A stretch of 64,000 nucleotides of DNA, taken from NCBI GenBank assembly GCA_000433095.1, contig HF991483.1, positions 107,784 through 171,783 of the forward strand, given 5' to 3'. The translations under genes were made by a program, and so were the position numbers. The notes beneath the pieces are model-generated. The model saw only the letters and a list, made by a program, of their open reading frames with translations. It was not told the DNA's origin and searched no databases. The DNA is from Clostridium sp. CAG:967 (GTDB taxonomy: Bacteria; Cyanobacteriota; Vampirovibrionia; Gastranaerophilales; Gastranaerophilaceae). Shown here piece by piece: positions 52,113-60,065 of the stretch (position 1 is the first letter of the stretch; every line of letters starts with the position of its first letter).

Positions 52113-54113
52113 ATGAAAGTTGAATTAATTGCCTTAAATAATTATAAGTTTCCTCTGCATAACAATAATAAAAAGGCAGAAAACAATTTTATCCCGAAAG
52201 ACCAATTAAACGCTATTCCTGCTGTTTATTATATGCCGATAAATTTCGGCTGTTGTACAGCACAGGATAACAGAAATTATTTTGATAAAGTCCGAAATGT
52301 TCACTGCCCTTGCTGCGGGGTGGAAATGATTACAGATAAAGAGGCTTTAATAAAAGAGGCTGAAAATGTTAAAACTGCATCTGAATTTGTGGAGTTTTTG
52401 AATAAATATAAAGAAAATATTCCTAAAAAATTCGGGAATTATAGCGATTTTGCTTCTAACCTTCTGGAAGCAAGACCTGAACTGGGCATAAAAGATTTGT
52501 TAAATATTTCCAGAGCAGGCGCAAACAAAAAAGTTGAACATAGAATGCAGGATGCTGTTGAATACGTTAAAGCATGCAAAGAGAACAACGATTTGTCACA
52601 GAAGGATAAACTTTTATGCGATGAGTTTATAAATCAAACGAATGCTTTTCTGGAAGAAGATAAAAAGTATCCTTTAGGAAAATATAAAAAAATTCTTCAG
52701 GAAACACTGGCAAAGCTTGAAACAAATAATAAATGGGAAATATATTCCAATGCAAAAAATCCTGTAGTTGAAGCAAATATCTACAAAAGTGTTTTTAACT
52801 ACGATTTTGAGAGAGTAATCAACGGAGAAGCTCCTGCATACCTTGTGTTAAAGAATTTGTTTGATTTTTCGCAAGCTGTTGAAACCAGGATGCTCCAGAA
52901 TTTATCCGAAGAAAAAGAAGAAGAATACAACACCCTGCTGGTGTGTTCAAAATGTTCGAACTCTGAAAGCAACGGAATAAAGAAGCTTTTAAGAGCTCCT
53001 GATGAAATTGAAAAGATAAACTATCAAACTTACATTGCAGATATGTCACGTGAGGTTTTAGAAAATCGTTACAGCGGAAGCGACAAATATCCGCTGTACG
53101 TTAACGGATTAATGAAAAGGGTTACTAAAGGGAATGTAGATGCCTCAAAATTTTTGAATGAAAGCAGATTTAAAACTAAGATTTTTTACTTGAATAGAAA
53201 CGTTATTGAGTTTGATCCTGTGAATATTGACGGCATTCCTTGTGCTTGCTGCGGAAAATCTACTATTACCCACAAAAAAAAGGTTGAAATATTTGAAAAA
53301 ATAGCAGAAGCAAATAATATTAACGAAATGGATAATATAATTAATGATAATAACGGGATTATTCGTGAAAAGTATATGCCTGTCATAAATAAATTCCATT
53401 CTGTTGTAAAAAATAATCCTGATATCACTGAAGATGAAGTCGTTAAAATTTTGAGAGAACATACGGCAGGGGATATAAAAAATGTTATGAAGAATAATTT
53501 AAAGATTATGCATAGACTTCTTAAACAGAAAAATTTATCTTCTAACGACAAAAACAAAATTAATGAATATATAGCAGGTGTCAAAAATGATTTTATTGAT
53601 GTAAATCCAAAGAAAATAATTGATTATAAAAGCTATAACGATTTAATCAGCAGCACCCTGAAAAATATGGAGTTAAAAAACAGGACGGAATATATAAATC
53701 TTGTTAAAATTCCGGTAAAGAATTTGCTTGTTGTGCAAACAAATCTTTTCCCTATTGCTGATACCGCAGAAAAATATAAATCAGAACTGAAAGTTATTTT
53801 GCAGGATATAATAAAAATGTCGGTTGCTACTAAAGATCATGTTGTGGCAAGAGATAAAGACGGCACCAATGATTTGAACAATCTTATTGTTTTGTGCAAA
53901 GACTGCAATCAGGATAAGACAAATTTTGATTTCAAATACTGGATTCACAGGCATCCGGAAATGAAAGAAAATTTAAATAATTATGCAAGGTTTATTACTG
54001 ATAAAATTCATGAAAACGTTCTTTCCGAAAATTATTTTGCATATCTTGAAGAGTTGTCCGACTACATTAACAGGATTACAGACGGAGAAATCGAAATTCA
54101 ATATGATGTATAA
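52113..54113 (+). CDS. Tandem-duplicated zinc/HNH-type protein
   Basis: A 666-residue protein with two similar units. Unit A: CPCCG (C65, C68) to LLVCSKCSN (C278, C281), 213 residues apart. Unit B: CACCG (C377, C380) to IVLCKDCNQDK (C595, C598), 218 apart. Unit B ends with a HNH-type motif, KDHVVARDKDG (D575, H576) and LNNLIVLCKDCNxDKTN; the corresponding His in unit A is lost. About 35 N-terminal residues are polar. No signal peptide. TTAAAT, six bases before the ATG, is a weak -10. It could be a nuclease of a defence or effector system, or a nucleic-acid binding protein; function unknown. Confidence 0.7.
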   Translation: MKVELIALNNYKFPLHNNNKKAENNFIPKDQLNAIPAVYYMPINFGCCTAQDNRNYFDKVRNVHCPCCGVEMITDKEALIKEAENVKTASEFVEFLNKYKENIPKKFGNYSDFASNLLEARPELGIKDLLNISRAGANKKVEHRMQDAVEYVKACKENNDLSQKDKLLCDEFINQTNAFLEEDKKYPLGKYKKILQETLAKLETNNKWEIYSNAKNPVVEANIYKSVFNYDFERVINGEAPAYLVLKNLFDFSQAVETRMLQNLSEEKEEEYNTLLVCSKCSNSESNGIKKLLRAPDEIEKINYQTYIADMSREVLENRYSGSDKYPLYVNGLMKRVTKGNVDASKFLNESRFKTKIFYLNRNVIEFDPVNIDGIPCACCGKSTITHKKKVEIFEKIAEANNINEMDNIINDNNGIIREKYMPVINKFHSVVKNNPDITEDEVVKILREHTAGDIKNVMKNNLKIMHRLLKQKNLSSNDKNKINEYIAGVKNDFIDVNPKKIIDYKSYNDLISSTLKNMELKNRTEYINLVKIPVKNLLVVQTNLFPIADTAEKYKSELKVILQDIIKMSVATKDHVVARDKDGTNDLNNLIVLCKDCNQDKTNFDFKYWIHRHPEMKENLNNYARFITDKIHENVLSENYFAYLEELSDYINRITDGEIEIQYDV

Positions 54114-54120
54114 TTTATGA

Positions 54121-54126
54121 TATAAT
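54121..54126 (+). promoter_or_regulatory. Extended -10 for a leaderless start at 54133
   Basis: TGATATAAT (TATAAT 54121-54126), six bases, ATG; no Shine-Dalgarno. Confidence 0.6.
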
Positions 54127-54132
54127 TCATTT

Positions 54133-54873
54133 ATGTTTTATTTTGATGAAATTAACGGAAAAAGAATTTTAAAAAGCAGTATTTTAGACGGGCTAAATCA
54201 TTTTTTTACTACACGTGAAAGTGTAATAAAAACTAAAGAGCCTGAATTTGAAAAAACGGTTGAAGAAAATATAAGGGATGTATGTGAATATTTAAACATT
54301 AAAGAAGATAATTTAATCCATCCTTCGCAAACCCATACTTCAAATATTGATGTTGCAAGAGGCGGAGTTACATCTTATCCTGATACTGACGGATTAATTT
54401 TATCAAATAAAGAACAGGCTGTATTTTTGAATTTTGCAGACTGCACTCCTGTTATAATTTATGACGGCAAAAAACATATTGCAGCGGTTTCTCACGCAGG
54501 CTGGAGGGGAACGGCAGGCATGATAGCTTCAAAAACGGTTGAAAAAATGGTATCTGAATTCGGCTCAAAAACTGATGATTTGAAGGCTGCAATAGGACCT
54601 GCAATATCATTCTGCTGCTACAATGTCGGAGAAGACGTATATAGACAGCTTTCTCAAACTGTGAAAGATTTTACGGGGTTGTATGAAATCCGTCAGGGAG
54701 ATATTTTTGTGGATTTGAAAAATATAAATAAGACACAGCTTGTTCAATCAGGTGTAAAGGAAGAAAACATTGATGTCTGTCCTTATTGTACTGTTTGCAA
54801 TAATAATTTATTTTTTTCGTACAGAAAAGAAAATGCTACAACTAACCGTCACAGTGCAGTTATAAAGTTATAA
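54133..54873 (+). CDS. YfiH/PgeF-family laccase-domain protein
   Basis: A 246-residue member of the DUF152/CNF1-like family: FLNFADCTPVIIYD, AVSHAGWRGTAGMIA (zinc histidine), GPAISFCCYNVGEDV and the terminal NRHSAVI. Described activities include purine nucleoside phosphorylase/adenosine deaminase and, in E. coli PgeF, peptidoglycan proofreading of muropeptides with L-Ser. The specific role here is not determined. A predicted leaderless message. Its last 14 bases overlap the end of pabA on the other strand. Confidence 0.92.
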   Translation: MFYFDEINGKRILKSSILDGLNHFFTTRESVIKTKEPEFEKTVEENIRDVCEYLNIKEDNLIHPSQTHTSNIDVARGGVTSYPDTDGLILSNKEQAVFLNFADCTPVIIYDGKKHIAAVSHAGWRGTAGMIASKTVEKMVSEFGSKTDDLKAAIGPAISFCCYNVGEDVYRQLSQTVKDFTGLYEIRQGDIFVDLKNINKTQLVQSGVKEENIDVCPYCTVCNNNLFFSYRKENATTNRHSAVIKL

Positions 54874-55417
54874 AATTTTTTAGCATTTCGTGTCCGTATT
54901 CTGTTAAAACAGCTTCCGGATGGAACTGTACACCGTAAATAGGATATGTTTTATGCTCTATTGCCATAATAATTTTGTCTTTTGTCTGCGCCGTAATTTT
55001 TAAAACATCAGGCAGGTTTGCAGTTTCAAGAGAGTGATATCTGGTTGCATAAAATCCCTGTTTCAAACCATTGAAAATTCGGCAGTTTTCATCGAAATAT
55101 ATTTGAGAAGTTTTGCCGTGTATCGGGTTAGCTGACTTTATGATTTGACCTCCGAAAAACTGTGCTATGCATTGATGTCCGAGACAGATGCCGAGAATTT
55201 TTTTACTTTTGTGAAATTCTTTTATTACATCCAAAGATATTCCTGCCGTATCAGGATTTCCTGCTCCAGGAGAGATTATTATTCTTTCAAAATCCAGTGA
55301 TTTTAATTCTTCAACCGTAATTTTGTCGTTTTCAAAAATTTTCGGCTGCACACCGAGTTCTTTGAGGTATTGGACTATGTTATAGGTAAATGAGTCATAA
55401 TTATCTATCAAAATCAT
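54860..55417 (-). CDS. pabA: Aminodeoxychorismate/anthranilate synthase glutaminase component
   Basis: A 185-residue class I glutamine amidotransferase: LIDNYDSFTYNIVQYL, nucleophile Cys in GICLGHQCIA, and His/Glu in GVQFHPEAVLTEYG. It supplies ammonia to PabB. Its neighbour is a fused pabBC, so a folate (p-aminobenzoate) role is favoured over tryptophan. It overlaps pabBC by four bases. Confidence 0.93.
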   Translation of the reverse strand: MILIDNYDSFTYNIVQYLKELGVQPKIFENDKITVEELKSLDFERIIISPGAGNPDTAGISLDVIKEFHKSKKILGICLGHQCIAQFFGGQIIKSANPIHGKTSQIYFDENCRIFNGLKQGFYATRYHSLETANLPDVLKITAQTKDKIIMAIEHKTYPIYGVQFHPEAVLTEYGHEMLKNFITL

Positions 55418-57027
55418 AATTGCACCTCAACGATACCACGAACAGAATTTATGCAGAATATTTTTTCTGCTTTTTCAAGGTCAGATTTATATAGAATTTT
55501 TTCTGAAACATTCTTCATTGATTGTCTTAAAATTCCGTTCAATAATCCGCATTTAACGGGCGGTGTATATAATTTTCCGTTAATTTGCAATATAATGCTG
55601 CTTCTTGAACCTTCTGTTAGTTCTTTGTTTTCGTTAAAGAAAATTTCGTCGAAGATTTCACCTTTTGAAATTTTTTTGTAACTGTCGAAATAATACGGTC
55701 TATAAGTTGTTTTGTAATAAAGAAATTCATTCGAACTGTTAACAATAACCGGTGAAATTGAAATTTTTGTTGTAACGGGCGGTTTCAAATCTTTATATTC
55801 GGTGGTAATTGTTCCGTTTCTGTCAAGTAGAACCCTCAGCATCCCGTCTTTTTGAGGCTTAATTACGGGATTAGAAAATTTGAAACCGAAATGTTCGGCA
55901 GTGTTTTTCATTCTTTCAAAATGTTCTTTTTCAAACAGAAGTTTGCCGTTTTCAACTTTAATTGTTTCAATTATCTGGAATTCTTCATTAAGAAACTTTG
56001 TTTTTGTAATTGTTTCTTCCCATTCGTCCTGAATATCCGAATCCCATACAATTGCTCCGCCCGCACGATATTTAAAATTTTTTTCATTATTCTTTTTTTG
56101 CAGAATTCTTATAGGTACGCTAAAAACAGTTTCTTCGGGGCAAATCAGTCCTATAGCTCCGCAGTAAATATTTCTATCACCTTTTTCAACCTGTTCAATT
56201 ATTTGCATTGTGCTGATTTTAGGGGCGCCTGTAATTGAGCCGCAGGGAAAGATTGCTTTGAATATGTCATAAAGTGCTATGTTTTCTCTTAAATCCGCTT
56301 CAATTTGGGATGTCATCTGATGAAGCGTTTTGTGGGTTTCGATTTCAAAGAGCTTTGATACTTTTACTGAACCTGTCTTTGCAATTCTTCCTAAATCGTT
56401 TCTTAAAAGGTCAACTATCATTACATTTTCTGCACGGTTTTTTTCATCGTTTTGAAGAAATTTGATAAGTTGTTCATCTTCATCTCTATTTTTTCCACGT
56501 TTTATTGTACCTTTCATAGGTTTGGTTAAAATATGGCTGTCTTTTAATGAAAAAAACAATTCGGGTGAAAACGAGAGTACTGTGTCATATTCGTTTTTCA
56601 GGTAAAAATTATACGGAGTTTTTTGTTTTGCAAGCAAAGATTGAAAAAGTTCGAAATCATTTCCTTTAAAAGGAATTTCAAAATCGTAAGTGTAATTAAC
56701 CTCGTAAGTGTTTCCTTTTGCAATTTCATTTTTAATTGTTTTAATTGCATTTGAGTATTCTTCAAAGGTTATGCATGGGACGGGATTAAGCACAAAATTT
56801 CTGCTTTTATCAGGTAAAAATTGTTCATAATTTTCAAATACTTCAAAATATAAAAGCGGGAATTCAGAATTTGTTTTTGAAAAAGCTTCGTATCTTATGT
56901 AACCTGCAAGATAATATTTTTTACCGAGTTCCTCAATTTCGTCAAATGCTTTTTTGAGTTCACCGGATGTGAACGCCTTAATGGTTTTAATTGATTTTGT
57001 AAATAATTTGTTTGAAAATATTATCAT
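55414..57027 (-). CDS. pabB: Fused aminodeoxychorismate synthase component I and aminodeoxychorismate lyase (PabB-PabC)
   Basis: A 537-residue fusion. Residues 1 to about 330 are PabB-like: NVMIVDLLRNDLGRI, PCGSITGAPKISTMQIIE and YCGAIGL of the chorismate-binding domain. Residues from about 345 are a class IV aminotransferase-like PabC: FDEIFFNENKELTEGSRSSIIL and LLNGILRQ. Together with PabA they convert chorismate to p-aminobenzoate for folate. TGTTATACT lies six bases before the ATG with no Shine-Dalgarno. Confidence 0.93.
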   Translation of the reverse strand: MIIFSNKLFTKSIKTIKAFTSGELKKAFDEIEELGKKYYLAGYIRYEAFSKTNSEFPLLYFEVFENYEQFLPDKSRNFVLNPVPCITFEEYSNAIKTIKNEIAKGNTYEVNYTYDFEIPFKGNDFELFQSLLAKQKTPYNFYLKNEYDTVLSFSPELFFSLKDSHILTKPMKGTIKRGKNRDEDEQLIKFLQNDEKNRAENVMIVDLLRNDLGRIAKTGSVKVSKLFEIETHKTLHQMTSQIEADLRENIALYDIFKAIFPCGSITGAPKISTMQIIEQVEKGDRNIYCGAIGLICPEETVFSVPIRILQKKNNEKNFKYRAGGAIVWDSDIQDEWEETITKTKFLNEEFQIIETIKVENGKLLFEKEHFERMKNTAEHFGFKFSNPVIKPQKDGMLRVLLDRNGTITTEYKDLKPPVTTKISISPVIVNSSNEFLYYKTTYRPYYFDSYKKISKGEIFDEIFFNENKELTEGSRSSIILQINGKLYTPPVKCGLLNGILRQSMKNVSEKILYKSDLEKAEKIFCINSVRGIVEVQL

Positions 57028-57033
57028 AATTTG

Positions 57034-57039
57034 AGTATA
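57034..57039 (-). promoter_or_regulatory. Extended -10 for a leaderless pabBC start
   Basis: TGTTATACT on the minus strand; TATACT ends exactly six bases before the ATG at 57027. Confidence 0.55.
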
Positions 57040-57052
57040 ACAAAATTTCTGC

Positions 57053-57058
57053 TATAAT
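57053..57058 (+). promoter_or_regulatory. Extended -10 upstream of the 57.1 kb exported protein
   Basis: TGCTATAAT. The expected +1 (about 57065) falls inside the AGGAGG at 57064-57069, so the mRNA would begin at its own ribosome site. Confidence 0.45.
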
Positions 57059-57074
57059 GAAACAGGAGGTTATG

Positions 57075-57386
57075 ATGAAGAAACAAATTATTTTAGGATT
57101 AATTTTAATGCTTATTGCGCTTCCTGCTTTTAGTGAAGAAGAAATAAAAATAAACGAAAATAAAATGAAAAGTTTTTCGGGAACATATGAAACTGCAAGA
57201 CCTAAATACCCTCCTTTGTCTGCTGCCGAAGAAGTAATGAAATCAGAGTATGAAAATGAAAATTCCACAGCAAAACCTGACAGAGCTACAATGCCTATGC
57301 AGATGAACGCTTTTACACAAAATTATGACAGCTCAAACAGTATGATGATGATGCAGAATGTTATGCCTAATATGATGGGATATTAG
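57075..57386 (+). CDS. Small exported Met-rich protein, function unknown
   Basis: Not recognised. A 103-residue protein with signal peptide (KKQIILGLILMLIALPAFS), a polar middle (NKMKSFSGTYETARPKYPPLS) and a Met-rich end (MPMQMNAF, SMMMMQNVMPNMMGY), which might bind a metal such as copper(I). Start chosen at ATG 57075, five bases after AGGAGG; ATG 57072 is two bases from it and earlier in-frame ATG at 57057 lies within the promoter. Its TAG overlaps the TAA of the converging gene. Confidence 0.55.
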   Translation: MKKQIILGLILMLIALPAFSEEEIKINENKMKSFSGTYETARPKYPPLSAAEEVMKSEYENENSTAKPDRATMPMQMNAFTQNYDSSNSMMMMQNVMPNMMGY

Positions 57387-58048
57387 TATTTACCGAGATT
57401 TTTCTTTGTCCAGTTAAATATTTTCTCAAAATAAAAATCAGGGTTAACGCTGAAATCAAGTGATTTCATATTAATACATATTGTAAGCATTTCTTTGTCT
57501 TCTCCCTGTAATAGTTCAAGGAGTTCGCTTTTTGTTTCTATGTATTTGTAGTTGTCTATGTAATATTCAGTTTGCAGAATGTAAAAAACATTTTTATAAC
57601 CGAGCTTAAGCGTATCAATTAAATTGTCATCAAACAAATAGCAGTGGCTGAGCATGTGGTAAAGGTTAGCGATATTTGTCTGTACTGCTGGGATTGCATC
57701 AGTACGTTTAATTAAAGGTACAAAATCTTTAAATTCGCCGTACAAAGAAACAGTGTCATTAAAAAGCTGGAAAAGTTCGTATTTCGGCCAGTTATAAATT
57801 TCATCCAGTCCTGATACAAAACCGCAGGCTTTTTCTTTAAAAGGCATTGACTTTATAATTTTGTTGTAGCTCTGTAAATCCTCAACAGTTATCTTATCCA
57901 GAATAACTATCACATCAACATCGCTTGTATCTGTTGCTTCGTTACGCTTGTAGCTTCCCTGCAAACCGATAAATTTTATTCTTCCTTCAAAAGTATCAAA
58001 TAATTTTTTAGTTAATTCTTCAAGCCATTCTTGAATGTCAAATACCAT
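57383..58048 (-). CDS. Nucleotidyltransferase-domain protein
   Basis: A 221-residue protein with a Pol-beta-type nucleotidyltransferase core: GLQGSYKRNEATDTSDVDVIVIL (GSxxxxxxxxxSDxDxxV), then a helical C-terminal domain. It resembles MNT-type or aminoglycoside-type nucleotidyltransferases, whose substrate here is unknown. I begin at ATG 58048, preceded by AGAGGTG; an in-frame ATG 27 bases earlier lacks a ribosome site. It directly follows the acyltransferase gene but may have its own promoter in that gene's stop. Confidence 0.75.
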   Translation of the reverse strand: MVFDIQEWLEELTKKLFDTFEGRIKFIGLQGSYKRNEATDTSDVDVIVILDKITVEDLQSYNKIIKSMPFKEKACGFVSGLDEIYNWPKYELFQLFNDTVSLYGEFKDFVPLIKRTDAIPAVQTNIANLYHMLSHCYLFDDNLIDTLKLGYKNVFYILQTEYYIDNYKYIETKSELLELLQGEDKEMLTICINMKSLDFSVNPDFYFEKIFNWTKKNLGKY

Positions 58049-58064
58049 AAACACCTCTTTAAGA

Positions 58065-58967
58065 TTATATATCAAAAAAATCGTAAAAATGATAGAATTG
58101 ATAAGGATATTTTTTTGTCAATTCTTCCAAAAATTTTACATACTGTTTTTCAAGTTCTGCAAGTTTTTCCTGACGTTTCCCTTCAAATTCAAATTTTTTG
58201 ATATGGATAGCATATTTGTCGTTTTTTTCTTTGGTACAGACTATAAAATAAATCTGTGCACCTGTGAGCAATCCGAATTTAAATGCTCCTATCGGAAAAT
58301 TAACTTTTTTACCTAAAAAATCGGATGTAAACACTGCATTGTCGTTATTAGGAGCAATTCTGTCACCTGCCATAAAAACAATTTCGCCTCTGTCAAGTTT
58401 GTCTTTAATTTCAATTGAAGTTGTCAAATCAATATTTTCAACCGGATATGCGGTAATAGGATTGTCTGATGAGATACGGTTAATAAAGTTTTTGAATGTA
58501 GAACATTGATTAGCCTCTAAAAATATATTTACTTTTATGTCTTCAATAACAGTACCTGATCTGAAAAATGTGCGCATTGCATTAATGTTGCCGAGATGAG
58601 AGCATAAGAAATAAATCCCTTTTTTTTCAAGTAAATCGGAAAATAATTTATTTTTTAAATCTTCGTCGGAAAAGTAAATCTTTTTAATATTAAAGTTGTC
58701 GGTAAACATTTCCATTTTATCAACAAGTGCATAAGAGTAGCTCAAAAAATGTTTGAATGAACTGAAAATACTGCCGTTTCCGTTAGCAATTTTCAGGTAA
58801 TTCTGTGAACATTTTCTTATTTTGGGCGCACATGTAAAAGCAAACAATGTTACAAAAAAAACAATAAATTTAACGGCATTTTTTCCTGCAATATTGTAGA
58901 TATACCATAACAGCATCAATCTTTTTTGACCTGCCGCCTGTTCTTTAACTTCGTACCATTTTACCAT
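58065..58967 (-). CDS. LpxL/HtrB-like acyltransferase
   Basis: A 300-residue inner-membrane acyltransferase with one N-terminal membrane segment (FIVFFVTLFAFTCA). The family HxxxxE/D motif is replaced by HLGNIN (H124, with Asn at +5); FMAGDR and the terminal YPYQFYHFYDFFD (family YPxQWxxFYxFW) are present. It would transfer an acyl chain to a lipid acceptor. In aryl-polyene-type clusters such a protein attaches the polyene to its lipid or sugar anchor. The changed acidic residue leaves activity in question. Ribosome site AAGGA. Confidence 0.75.
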   Translation of the reverse strand: MVKWYEVKEQAAGQKRLMLLWYIYNIAGKNAVKFIVFFVTLFAFTCAPKIRKCSQNYLKIANGNGSIFSSFKHFLSYSYALVDKMEMFTDNFNIKKIYFSDEDLKNKLFSDLLEKKGIYFLCSHLGNINAMRTFFRSGTVIEDIKVNIFLEANQCSTFKNFINRISSDNPITAYPVENIDLTTSIEIKDKLDRGEIVFMAGDRIAPNNDNAVFTSDFLGKKVNFPIGAFKFGLLTGAQIYFIVCTKEKNDKYAIHIKKFEFEGKRQEKLAELEKQYVKFLEELTKKYPYQFYHFYDFFDI

Positions 58968-58994
58968 TTGATAATCCTTGTGAAATCCATTTTG

Positions 58995-60053
58995 CTACTT
59001 TCTCACCACTTCTAACAGCGTATAGTCATGAACACCGACATTTTCATGTTTTTCATGTAATTTCAAACCGGCTTTTTCAACAAGTTCAAGCATTCGTTTT
59101 TCAGTGTACATCTTGCTTTTGCCGTTTGCCATACAGGTAAAATAAAGTGAAATATGTGCAAGTGAATAAGCAGCTCCGTCAAAAATCTGCCTGTCTGTAA
59201 AAGGTTCCAGAATATAAATCCTTGTATCATCCGTCATTGAATTCTTTATGTTGGAAAGTATTGATACGATTTGTTCTTCCGAAAAACAGTCTAAAAACTG
59301 GCTCATAAAAACAGCGCCTGAAATTCTGGGAAATTTTGAATTTTTATCAAGAACATCTATCCCGTAAAAATTCAGTCTGTCATCTGACAAATTTTTCTTT
59401 GCAGCATCAATATTTTCCGGCAAATCTATCATATTTACTTTGCAATCAGAATTAAACTTAAGACAGGCACGTTCAAATTTTCCTGTATTGCCGCCAATAT
59501 CAAAGATTTGTTCTAAAGGTTTACGGAAAATTATTTTTAAAGCTTCTTCAAAACATCTGTCAGAATAAAAATGGTCAAATTCAAACCAGCTTTTTTTCAT
59601 TTTTTGCGGTAAAATTTGAAGAATTTCATATATTGTTTTGTGTTCGCCGATAAACTTTTTAAGCCCTGCAGGTTCTTCATCTCTAAAAGATTGTGTAAGT
59701 TCTGATGCGCCCAGATAACACACATCTTTTACAAAATTGAAATTAACTTTTGTCATTTCATTGTTTAAAAACGCATCTGCCACGGCAGTATTTGAATATA
59801 AATCATTGTTTTTACTGATTATACCTGCACATAATGCAGTTTCTAAAAGTGTTTCTGCCGTATATCTGGACACTTTGCAGGTTTCAATTATTTCATCCAG
59901 ACCGGCTGGATTATCCTGTAGAAAATCCAAAATTCCTAAATCCAGCATTGATGCAACTGCCTGAAAAGTAAACGGTGCAAAAGCTATTTTTTGTGCATCG
60001 GCAAGAGCTTTAACCTGCGGTGATACGTGTCTTTTTATTCTTCTATATTTCAT
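58995..60053 (-). CDS. SAM-dependent O-methyltransferase (dimerisation-domain type)
   Basis: A 352-residue COMT-like enzyme: N-terminal winged-helix dimerisation region (LADAQKIAFAPFTFQAVASMLDLGILDFL), then the Rossmann methyltransferase domain with motif I IFDIGGNTGKFE, NMIDLPE, and SQFLDCFSEEQIV and HDYTLLEV in later motifs. It probably methylates a phenolic hydroxyl. Aryl-polyene clusters often include this class for the aryl head group. TGATATAAT is six bases before the ATG and its TGA is the stop codon of the MMPL gene. Confidence 0.85.
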   Translation of the reverse strand: MKYRRIKRHVSPQVKALADAQKIAFAPFTFQAVASMLDLGILDFLQDNPAGLDEIIETCKVSRYTAETLLETALCAGIISKNNDLYSNTAVADAFLNNEMTKVNFNFVKDVCYLGASELTQSFRDEEPAGLKKFIGEHKTIYEILQILPQKMKKSWFEFDHFYSDRCFEEALKIIFRKPLEQIFDIGGNTGKFERACLKFNSDCKVNMIDLPENIDAAKKNLSDDRLNFYGIDVLDKNSKFPRISGAVFMSQFLDCFSEEQIVSILSNIKNSMTDDTRIYILEPFTDRQIFDGAAYSLAHISLYFTCMANGKSKMYTEKRMLELVEKAGLKLHEKHENVGVHDYTLLEVVRK

Positions 60054-60059
60054 AATCCG

Positions 60060-60065
60060 ATTATA
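60060..60065 (-). promoter_or_regulatory. Extended -10 for a leaderless methyltransferase start
   Basis: TGATATAAT: TGA (60068-60066) is the MMPL stop codon, TATAAT occupies 60065-60060, six bases separate it from the ATG at 60053. Confidence 0.55.
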
